A DNA stretch of 37,180 nucleotides from Verrucomicrobiia bacterium (GTDB lineage: Bacteria; Verrucomicrobiota; Verrucomicrobiia; Limisphaerales; JADLHS01): positions 1 to 37,180 of the forward strand of contig JAHCLO010000051.1 in assembly GCA_026125285.1 (NCBI GenBank), written 5' to 3'. Both the position numbers and the translations under genes were made by a program. Shown here in pieces: positions 26,501 through 32,457 of this stretch. How positions within the stretch are numbered: position 1 is the stretch's first letter; every line of letters begins with the position of its first letter. Under the pieces are notes generated by a model. That model did not search any database and was not told the origin of the DNA. It was given only the letters and a program-made list of their open reading frames with translations.

Positions 26501-26922
26501 TCCTCGCGCGCCAGCACGCGGAGGATGGCCTGCGTGGACACGCGCTCGTGCATGTGCAACGCCACCGGCTCGACCTCGAACCACGGCTTCTCCCGCTTGC
26601 CGCTCCACTCCAGCCACGGCTCGTGGCGGCGCAGGGCGTCGGCGAGGAGCCTGGCTTCGTCGGCGGAAAGGGCGCGCTGGCGGGCGGTGGCGAGGAGTTC
26701 GGGAAGTTTGTCCGCCCCCGTGGTGTCGGTGGCGGAACGCAGCACCGGCGGCAGGTGCGGATTGTATTCGTAGCGGATTTTAGGCGCGTCCTTGAGCACG
26801 CCCTGCGCTTCGAGTCCGGCGGGCGGAAGATTCTTCCGTTTGGCCGGATGTTTGTAACTGGCAATGGCGTCGCCGCCGTTGGCTGGCGCGCTCGCGCCCG
26901 CCGCTCCCTTTTTGCGTGGCAT
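23581..26922 (-). CDS. mod: Type III-like site-specific adenine-N6 DNA methyltransferase
   Basis: 1113 residues. The order of motifs is that of beta-class amino-methyltransferases: catalytic IYLDPPYGIKF (DPPY at 199-202) first, then SAM-binding VLDPTCGSGTTAFVAEQWGR near 490. The target-recognition segment lies between. It methylates adenine to protect the host site. The protein is longer than classic Mod subunits (about 600-700 residues) because of a C-terminal region of some 490 residues with no motif I can name. About 57-61 residues (roughly 558-618, proline-, serine- and glycine-rich) are encoded by a palindromic repeat inserted in frame, just before the conserved KTVPHITLKSIA. Base composition outside the repeat matches res. 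Confidence 0.9.
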   Translation of the reverse strand: MPRKKGAAGASAPANGGDAIASYKHPAKRKNLPPAGLEAQGVLKDAPKIRYEYNPHLPPVLRSATDTTGADKLPELLATARQRALSADEARLLADALRRHEPWLEWSGKREKPWFEVEPVALHMHERVSTQAILRVLAREDVERDLFADPQHEYAQAVQFYQHDVDWANRMILGDSLQVMASLARREDLAGRVQMIYLDPPYGIKFASNFQPQLGQRDVKDREQDLTREPEMVKAYRDTWTLGIHSYLAYLRDRLAMARELLADSGSIFVQISDENLHRVRCVMDEVFGVTNCCSIISFRKTASRATNLLAEENDYLLWYAKDKQQVKFRRVLAEKDLSELKSYKYLVSDDATAAQAISADERADLTNVPNGWGFAQLSFAVSQDPGKLAERIFQFRGRQFDCGSHRHWKTKNPDGLKRLAGAARLIGLASQLNYVRYFSDSGYAPFGNTWSDTGSAGFSNADPKIYVVQTDTQVIARCLLMTTDPGDLVLDPTCGSGTTAFVAEQWGRRWITCDSSRVALALAKHRLLTAKFDYYQLRELSAEDVARNPNGTWLSGHASPSPRPSPAGRGGIASRLPANESGSSSGHAGFATGDLSDQRRANLSPSPGGEGRGEGGPNSKLTFACKTVPHITLKSIARNTSLDPIFAKHEPILAEKLTALNREVAKVDAPLKEKLVEKLIRKHREQGANAVTEADTRRWLLPDTHPTLIRTLPASKPLKGITAKQAEGYRTAIPKTKWQEWEVPFDTDPDWPKPLQVALTAYRAAWRAKMDEVNACIAANAEMEELVDKPETVKGVVRVSGPFTMEGVIAVEDGFDSPIAGEPGELETFSGGDAAELAVANAEAHLDKILRLLKASGVDFPGNKNMKFSRLDPLTGASLIHADGEWMNGDKKERRVAVSIGPEVGNLTSMQVEDVIRSANRKGYDDVVFAGFGFDATAQDIIESESHPKLRLHMALIRPDVAMGDLLKTQPGSQLFTVFSAPRVNGPTPQKDGEFVVEVEGMDVYDPVSNTLFPTDKERIAAWFLDTDYDGRTFCICQAFFPDKSKWDKLAKALGDVGAVAEDAFEALSGLKSLPFPRPARLRKGETWRVAVKVIDPRGNEGLRVLTLEGGK
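25073..25243. repeat. Bipartite REP-like repeat inside the mod coding sequence
   Basis: Two inverted GC-rich units (25073-25112 and about 25208-25243) flank about 95 bases. The element lies wholly within mod, keeps its frame and has no stop in that frame; it is translated as a chain rich in Ser, Pro, Arg and Gly (SPSPRPSPAGRGG ... SPSPGGEGRGEGG). The 40 bases at 25073-25112 match the unit at 23525-23564 in the opposite orientation. Confidence 0.8.
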
Positions 26923-26980
26923 AGGCTGAATCGTTCGCGCGACGAATCAGCCGTGTTTGAGACTGCACCTCTGAAGGAAA

Positions 26981-27100
26981 CCCGTGCCTGAAAAGAAAAG
27001 GGGGCGACACTTACTAACGCCCCATCACAGGCACGGGAATGCCCTCAAAGGAACGCTTTCAGCGCGCCCCGAGGGGCGCGCATCGAGCGCTGTCCTTTGA
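26981..27100. repeat. Two adjacent long hairpins upstream of mod
   Basis: Hairpin 1: CCCGTGCCTG (26981-26990) pairs with CAGGCACGGG (27028-27037), enclosing a second stem GGGGCG/CGCCCC (27001-27006 with 27018-27023). Hairpin 2: TCAAAGGA (27045-27052) pairs with TCCTTTGA (27093-27100), enclosing GCGCGCCCC-GA-GGGGCGCGC (27062-27081). Both lie in what would be the leader of the mod transcript. They could be a structured leader or two insertion-type palindromes. Confidence 0.65.
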
Positions 27101-27358
27101 TCGAAATTTCCCGTTTCGTGATGAACAGCAGCCGAGACTGCGCGAAATGATTTGGTTAAATTAGTTTTCTGGTCGCTTTGTTTTTCCGGACGCGAGGAGA
27201 TTAGGCGGGACAGGAGCGCGGGACAATCCTGAAACATCTCACGCAGAAGACGGGACTTTCCGACATCCCTTTGGGGTGGGGAACTATTTGGGAGCAACGA
27301 TCTCCCAGGGCAGTCGCGTTGCCCCAACCCCGGGCTGATTTCCCGGGCGTCTGCTGGA

Positions 27359-27386
27359 TTGCGCAGGAGCCGGGGAGTGCTAGATT
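27359..27386 (+). promoter_or_regulatory. Putative promoter of the CBM48 gene
   Basis: TTGCGC (27359-27364), 16 bases, then TAGATT (27381-27386) preceded by TGC, an extended -10. The ATG of the gene is at 27408, with AGAGG about 6 bases before it. Confidence 0.4.
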
Positions 27387-27407
27387 GACTGCGTAGCAGA
27401 GGTGTCT

Positions 27408-27698
27408 ATGGCAAAAAAACCTGTATTCCAATCAAACGGCAAAAAGAAACAGTTGTTCTCCTTCACGGCCCCGGACGCGTTGAGCGTGCAGTTGGTGGGC
27501 GACTTCACGCACTGGCAGGAGCGTCCCATCAACCTACAGAAAGGCGCCGACGGCGTCTGGCGTGCCAGCGTGGAACTCCTGCCAGGGAAACACCACTACC
27601 GCTTCCTCGTGGACGGTCAGTGGCGGGATGATCCGGAGTGCCACCTGCTGGTCGCCAATCCTTACGGGAGTCAGAACGCGATTCGCCAGGTGGCCTGA
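27408..27698 (+). CDS. Stand-alone CBM48 (glycogen-binding) domain protein
   Basis: 96 residues that form one CBM48/isoamylase-N domain and nothing else: QLFSFTAPDALSVQLVGDFT, then HWQERPINLQKGADGVWRAS and LLPGKHHYRFLVDGQWRDDP, ending NPYGSQNAIRQVA. The aromatic and lysine residues that bind alpha-glucan in AMPK-beta-type domains (Trp of HW, Trp of GVWR, Lys of GKHHYRF) are present. AGAGG provides a ribosome-binding site. Single-domain versions occur in several bacteria and presumably bind glycogen or act as an adaptor. The gene lies ahead of a universal stress protein, so it may belong to a storage or stress programme; that is inference. Confidence 0.85.
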   Translation: MAKKPVFQSNGKKKQLFSFTAPDALSVQLVGDFTHWQERPINLQKGADGVWRASVELLPGKHHYRFLVDGQWRDDPECHLLVANPYGSQNAIRQVA

Positions 27699-27853
27699 AC
27701 CGGGGGTATGCTTCGCGGATTGGCGGCAGCCGGTGCGGATCACTGCCGGACGTCGAGCCAGCGCTCAAACGTGTCATTGATTTCCGTGACGCGGGCAGTG
27801 GGTCTGTGAGTCGTGAAGCGTACGCGCGGCAAATGAACTGAAACAACAAAGCA

Positions 27854-28324
27854 ATGAAAGCACCTTCCCGCAAATCGCGCCGGGCTGCAGATCCTGTGCG
27901 AATCCGCCACATTCTGGTTCCCATGGATTTCTCCGAGCTTGCGCGCCAGGCGTTGCATCATGCCATTCCACTGGCGACCGGATTCGGGGCGAAAATCTCG
28001 CTGCTGCACGTCGTCGAACTGCCGGTTTATCCCACGGAGATGGGCACGGTGGTGGTTCATCAGGAACGCACCTTGCAGGCCTCTCGCAAGGAATTGGCGG
28101 CACTGGGCGAGAAGTTGATTCCGGCCGGTTTGCGTGGCCGCGTGCTGGTCTGCATGGGGCGGCCGTACGAGGAAATCGCCGACACGGCTCACCGGCTCAA
28201 AGTGGATTTGATCGTGCTCACCACCCACGGTTATACAGGACTCAAGCACGTGCTGCTGGGCAGCACTGCGGAGCGTGTGGTGCGTCACGCCCCGTGTCCC
28301 GTGCTGACCGTGCGGGGAAAGTGA
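27854..28324 (+). CDS. Universal stress protein (UspA family)
   Basis: 156 residues with one Usp domain after a basic leader (MKAPSRKSRRAADPVR). RHILVPMDFSELARQALHHA is the first strand with its Asp. The ATP-binding G-x2-G-x9-G-(S/T) motif is complete in THGYTGLKHVLLGSTAERV, followed by RHAPCPVLTVRGK. Proteins of this ATP-binding subgroup form dimers and are induced by growth arrest and stress. It lies about 155 bases after the CBM48 gene on the same strand; co-transcription is possible. Confidence 0.9.
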   Translation: MKAPSRKSRRAADPVRIRHILVPMDFSELARQALHHAIPLATGFGAKISLLHVVELPVYPTEMGTVVVHQERTLQASRKELAALGEKLIPAGLRGRVLVCMGRPYEEIADTAHRLKVDLIVLTTHGYTGLKHVLLGSTAERVVRHAPCPVLTVRGK

Positions 28325-28472
28325 CCGGGGATTCCAGCCGGATCGCGATTCATTCACCTTGTCGCGGCTCGTCCTCGGGATGCTGCTGTTGACGTTGTCG
28401 CGGCGTCAGCCGCAGAGTTCGTTCGATCGGATCACTGGTTCATCCCGAAATTCTGGCCGTTCACGCGATAGG

Positions 28473-28504
28473 CCTTTGCCAAATCCCTTTGCCAAATCCC
28501 TTTG
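28473..28504. repeat. 13-bp tandem repeat before the oligopeptidase gene
   Basis: CCTTTGCCAAATC occurs twice in tandem and then partly a third time (CCTTTG), ending about 33 bases before the ATG of the next gene. It may be simple slippage or part of the leader. Confidence 0.6.
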
Positions 28505-28537
28505 ACGCCGGCGCGGGTTCCTTGCATCGTTCGCGGC

Positions 28538-30688
28538 ATGGTTGCTCCAAGACAATTCATTGCCATTGCCTTTGCCGCGCTGTTCATTGGTTGCGCGACC
28601 ACCACCCGCCCGTCGCGCGTTGCTTACCCGGACACGCGCCAAATGCCGCAGGTGGATGATTATCACGGCGTGGAAGTGGCCGATCCCTATCGCTGGCTGG
28701 AGGACGACAATTCCGCGGAAACGAAGGCGTGGGTCGAGGCGCAGAACAAGGTGACGTTCGGCTACCTCGAACAGATTCCAGAACGCGCCGCCATCAAGGC
28801 TCGGCTTACCCAACTCTGGAATTACGAACGCTACGGCGTGCCGTTCAAACAAGGCGGTCGTTACTTCTACGCGAAGAATGACGGGCTGCAGAACCAGAGC
28901 GTGCTGTACACGATGACTTCGCTGGAGGCCGAACCGCAGGTGTTGCTGGACCCGAACCAGCTTTCCGCCGACGGCACCGTGGCGTTGAGCGGTTACACGA
29001 TCACCGACGATGGGAAACTCATGGCTTACGGATTGTCCAGCGCCGGTTCGGACTGGCAGGAATGGAAAGTGCGCGACGTGCAAACCGGCCAAGACCTGCC
29101 GGATCACGTCAACTGGGTGAAGTTTTCCAGCGCGTCATGGACCAAGGATGGTCGCGGGTTCTTCTATTCCCGCTACGATGAGCCAACTGAGGCGACGAAA
29201 CTGACCAAGGCGAACTACTACCACAAACTCTACTTTCACCGTCTTGGCACGCCGCAGGCGGAGGACAAACTCGTCTATCACCGGCCCGACAAGAAGGATT
29301 GGAATTTCTACGGCGGCGTGACGGACGACGGCCGCTATCTGATCATCACCGCCTCGCAGGGCACCGATCCGAAGAACCGCGTGCTGTATCAGGACTTGCA
29401 GCAACCAAATTCGCCCGTGATCGAGCTGTTGATGGAATTCGATGCCGATTACACGTTCATTGATAACGATGGTCCGGTGTTCTGGTTCAAGACCGATCTG
29501 AATGCGCCGCGCCACCGGGTCATTGCCATTGATGTCACGCGGCCCGGACGCGTGAACTGGAAGGAGATCATTCCGCAAGCCCCGGAAACCCTGGCGCGCG
29601 TGAGCGTGGTGAACCACCAGTTCATTTGTTCCTACCTGAAGGACGCGCGCAGTCAGGTGAAGATTTTCGGTTTGGACGGCCGGTTCATTCGCGAGGTGGC
29701 TTTGCCGGGCATTGGCTCGACGGGCGGCTTTGGCGGTCAACGCAGCGATACAGAGACGTTCTATTCATTTACGAGTTACACGTCGCCGGGCACGATTTTC
29801 CGCTACGACCTCGCTACCGGCGCAAGCGCGGTGTTTCGTAAGCCACAGGAGGATTTCAATCCCAACGATTACGAAACGCACCAGGTATTCTACGCGAGCA
29901 AGGACGGCACGCGCGTGCCCCTGTTCATCTCGCACCGGAAGGGATTGAAGCTCAACGGTCGCAATCCAACGCTGCTCTACGGCTACGGCGGGTTCAACAT
30001 CAGCCTGACGCCGGGTTTTTCGGTCGCAAATCTCGCGTGGATGGAAATGGGCGGCGTGTATGCCGTGCCCAATCTGCGCGGCGGCGGCGAATACGGCGAG
30101 GAATGGCATCGCGCCGGCACGAAGCTCCAAAAGCAAAACGTCTTTGACGATTTCATCGCGGCGGCGGAATGGCTGATCGCGAACAAATACACCTCGCCAA
30201 AGAAGCTGGCGATTTCCGGTGGCAGCAATGGCGGCCTGCTCGTGGGTGCTTGCATGACGCAGCGGCCGGACTTGTTTGCCGCCACGCTGCCGGCGGTTGG
30301 AGTGATGGACATGCTGCGCTTCCACAAATTCACCATTGGTTGGGCGTGGACGAGCGATTACGGATCGGCGGATGATCCCGAAGAATTCAAAGCGCTGCAC
30401 GCCTACTCACCGCTTCACAACTTGAAACCGGGCACGAAGTACCCCGCTACGATGGTTACCACGGCGGATCACGATGATCGCGTGGTGCCGGCGCACAGTT
30501 TCAAGTTCGCCGCCGCGCTGCAGGCCGCGCAAGCGGGCAAGTCACCCACACTGATCCGCATTGAAACCAAAGCAGGCCACGGCGCCGGCAAGCCCACGGC
30601 CAAGCTGATTGAAGAAGCGGCGGACAAATGGGCGTTCCTGGTGAAGGAGTTGGGTGTATGGGTGTCTCAAACGCCGACTGAGCCTTGA
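28538..30688 (+). CDS. Prolyl oligopeptidase family S9A, predicted lipoprotein
   Basis: 716 residues from ATG 28538. The first 20 (MVAPRQFIAIAFAALFIGCA) are a lipoprotein signal with a lipobox ending in Cys19, so the enzyme should be anchored to a membrane outside the cytoplasm. A seven-bladed propeller region follows (YPDTRQMPQVDDYHGVEVAD, PYRWLEDD at the start). The alpha/beta-hydrolase triad is complete: Ser563 in SGGSNGGLL, Asp646 in ADHDDRVVPAHSF and His681 in KAGHGAGKPTAK. Family members cut short peptides after proline, as in scavenging. The TTG at 28502 is a less likely start because it would put residues before the signal peptide. The HAD gene follows 18 bases later. Confidence 0.92.
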   Translation: MVAPRQFIAIAFAALFIGCATTTRPSRVAYPDTRQMPQVDDYHGVEVADPYRWLEDDNSAETKAWVEAQNKVTFGYLEQIPERAAIKARLTQLWNYERYGVPFKQGGRYFYAKNDGLQNQSVLYTMTSLEAEPQVLLDPNQLSADGTVALSGYTITDDGKLMAYGLSSAGSDWQEWKVRDVQTGQDLPDHVNWVKFSSASWTKDGRGFFYSRYDEPTEATKLTKANYYHKLYFHRLGTPQAEDKLVYHRPDKKDWNFYGGVTDDGRYLIITASQGTDPKNRVLYQDLQQPNSPVIELLMEFDADYTFIDNDGPVFWFKTDLNAPRHRVIAIDVTRPGRVNWKEIIPQAPETLARVSVVNHQFICSYLKDARSQVKIFGLDGRFIREVALPGIGSTGGFGGQRSDTETFYSFTSYTSPGTIFRYDLATGASAVFRKPQEDFNPNDYETHQVFYASKDGTRVPLFISHRKGLKLNGRNPTLLYGYGGFNISLTPGFSVANLAWMEMGGVYAVPNLRGGGEYGEEWHRAGTKLQKQNVFDDFIAAAEWLIANKYTSPKKLAISGGSNGGLLVGACMTQRPDLFAATLPAVGVMDMLRFHKFTIGWAWTSDYGSADDPEEFKALHAYSPLHNLKPGTKYPATMVTTADHDDRVVPAHSFKFAAALQAAQAGKSPTLIRIETKAGHGAGKPTAKLIEEAADKWAFLVKELGVWVSQTPTEP

Positions 30689-30706
30689 GGGATTGAGCGA
30701 CTTCCG

Positions 30707-31378
30707 ATGGACGGAACCGGCAAGATCCAAGCCGTCACTTTCGATGTCGGGGGCACATTGATTGAACCGTGGCCGTCCGTCGGTCACGTTTATGCCGAGG
30801 TGGCGGCGCGTTACGGCGCGAAAGGACTCTCGGCGGAAATGTTGAACCGCCGTTTCCTGGCCGCGTGGAAGCAGCATCCAGCTTTTGATCACACCGTCGC
30901 GGATTGGGCCGCGATCGTGGACGAATCTTTCGCGGGTCTGCTGACCGAAAAGCCGAGCCAGACTTTTTTCCCCGAGCTTTACGAACACTTTGGAAGTGCG
31001 ACCGCCTGGCGGGTTTACGCGGACGTGCGACCGACGCTGGAAGCGTTGCGGACCCGCAGCCTACGACTGGGCCTGATTTCAAACTGGGACGACCGTCTGC
31101 GTCCACTGCTGCGCGCACTTGATCTGACTGAATACTTTGAAGCGATCCTCATTTCCTGCGAGGTCGGTGCCGGCAAGCCCGCACCCGCCATTTTTCAGGA
31201 AGCCGTGCGCCGCATGGGCGTGCCGGCCGGCGCGATTCTGCACGTGGGCGACAGCATGGAGGCGGATGTGCAGGGAGCACGCGCGGCGGGCTTGTCCGCC
31301 GTGCAAATCGAACGGGTTGCCGAACCAAAACAAAACTGCCAAATCCAGTCGCTGACGGAGTTATTGCTCAGGGTCTGA
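30707..31378 (+). CDS. HAD-superfamily hydrolase, HDHD3/REG-2-like
   Basis: 223 residues. Motif I is TFDVGGTLIEPWPSVGHVY, with the nucleophile Asp13 but Gly in place of the second Asp. Motif II is in GLISNWDDRLRPLL, the motif III Lys in VGAGKPAPAIF, and motif IV is HVGDSMEADVQGARAAG. Losing the second Asp of DxDxT is normal for the HDHD3/REG-2 branch and makes ordinary phosphatase activity doubtful. Substrate unknown. It follows the oligopeptidase gene closely on the same strand, so they may be co-transcribed. Confidence 0.85.
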   Translation: MDGTGKIQAVTFDVGGTLIEPWPSVGHVYAEVAARYGAKGLSAEMLNRRFLAAWKQHPAFDHTVADWAAIVDESFAGLLTEKPSQTFFPELYEHFGSATAWRVYADVRPTLEALRTRSLRLGLISNWDDRLRPLLRALDLTEYFEAILISCEVGAGKPAPAIFQEAVRRMGVPAGAILHVGDSMEADVQGARAAGLSAVQIERVAEPKQNCQIQSLTELLLRV

Positions 31379-31445
31379 GCATGATCGGCATGAGATTAGG
31401 CCGGCGAACTTTGAAGGAAGTGGCTCTTATACTAATTAAGACTCA

Positions 31446-31475
31446 TTGACGTCACGGACGATTGCTCATTAGATT
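31446..31475 (+). promoter_or_regulatory. Putative promoter of the sdh operon
   Basis: TTGACG (31446-31451), an 18-base spacer and TAGATT (31470-31475) lie about 50 bases before the sdhC ATG. TAGATT is also the -10 candidate at 11504 and 27381. Confidence 0.45.
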
Positions 31476-31526
31476 CGGTGCGTTCCTCGGGGCGAGCACG
31501 CCCTGTGTCTAATCTGTCAGCACGTG

Positions 31527-32312
31527 ATGAGCAGCATTTCAAGCCTCTACAAATCGTCGCTCGGCCAGAAGTATGTCATGGCCGCCAGTGGGACTCTCCT
31601 TTTTTTGTTCGTCGTAGGACATTTGGTGGGCAACCTCCAGGTGTTCGGTTCGCCGGAGCTGATCAACACTTACGCGCACTTCCTCAAAAGCAAACCGCTG
31701 CTGCTCTGGGGCGTGCGGCTGGGATTGCTGGCGCTGGTGGCACTGCACGTCATCACCGCTGTGCAGTTGAGTCTTGCCAACAAGGCGGCGCGACCGGTGG
31801 AATACGCGAAGCCGCCCACCTACGGCTCCGCGTGGCAGTCCCGTTACATGCTGGGTACTGGGTCGGTGATTGCGGCTTTTGTCGTTTATCACCTGGCGCA
31901 CTTTACCGCCCTGCTTCCCGGCATCAATGGCGTGGGCGATTTCCGCACGCTGGAGGCTACGCTGCCCGGCGGCGAGAAGACGCACGATGTCTATGCCATG
32001 ATCGTGCTGGGCTTCCAGGTGTGGTGGGTGACCCTGTTTTATCTGGTCGCCCAAGCAGTGCTGTTCATTCACCTCGGGCACGGCCTGGCCAGCATGTTCC
32101 AATCGCTCGGTTTCCGGAATCACATTTGGTGGCCGCGGATTCAACTTTTTGCCAAGGTCGCGAGCATCGCCATCTTCATCGGTTATGCTTTGATTCCCGT
32201 CTCTATTTACCTGCGCGTCGTCGGCGCCGATTATGCCGAGACCAAGCGTTTTGAACTGAAACCGGCGGCACTGGTCGAGCCGGCGGCTGCGACGGGAAAG
32301 GAGGCGAAATGA
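31527..32312 (+). CDS. sdhC: Succinate dehydrogenase cytochrome b subunit (b558 family)
   Basis: 261 residues from ATG 31527 (GTG 31524 is also in frame). Five transmembrane helices carry the haem-ligand histidines of the b558 family: VVGHLVGNLQ, LVALHVITAVQ, VVYHLAHFTAL and AVLFIHLGHGL. It is the single membrane anchor of a B-type succinate:quinone oxidoreductase, holding two haems b and replacing the SdhC plus SdhD pair of other bacteria. The last 30 residues are an alanine-rich cytoplasmic tail. It leads the sdhCAB operon. Confidence 0.92.
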   Translation: MSSISSLYKSSLGQKYVMAASGTLLFLFVVGHLVGNLQVFGSPELINTYAHFLKSKPLLLWGVRLGLLALVALHVITAVQLSLANKAARPVEYAKPPTYGSAWQSRYMLGTGSVIAAFVVYHLAHFTALLPGINGVGDFRTLEATLPGGEKTHDVYAMIVLGFQVWWVTLFYLVAQAVLFIHLGHGLASMFQSLGFRNHIWWPRIQLFAKVASIAIFIGYALIPVSIYLRVVGADYAETKRFELKPAALVEPAAATGKEAK

Positions 32313-32316
32313 GACT

Positions 32317-32445
32317 CCAAAATCCAAAAGCCAAACACCAAGGGAATCTCAATCGCCAACCGCTACTGCTTGCACGGCGGTTTGAGATTTGGAGCCTGGG
32401 GTTTGTCGGGTGTTTGTTGTTTGTTGTTAGGTGTTCTTCCTCCCA
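32317..32445. repeat. Degenerate palindromic repeat in the sdhC-sdhA spacer
   Basis: The 145-base spacer has left-hand A/C-rich words (AAACACC at 32333, AATCTCAA at 32345) matched by complements on the right (TTGAGATT at 32382, GGTGTTT at 32409), in nested order. It ends in a T/G-rich tract. It is not coding and looks like a decayed palindromic insertion inside the operon. Confidence 0.5.
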
Positions 32446-32457
32446 GCACATTTGATT

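Larger units (their letters stand above)
26923..27407. other. Structured intergenic region between mod and the CBM48 gene
   Basis: No gene recognised. The mod-proximal part contains two consecutive long hairpins (listed separately). Towards the CBM48 gene there are further short stems, such as GGGAG/CTCCC near 27290 and CCCGGG pairs near 27340, and a putative promoter just before 27408. Confidence 0.5.
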
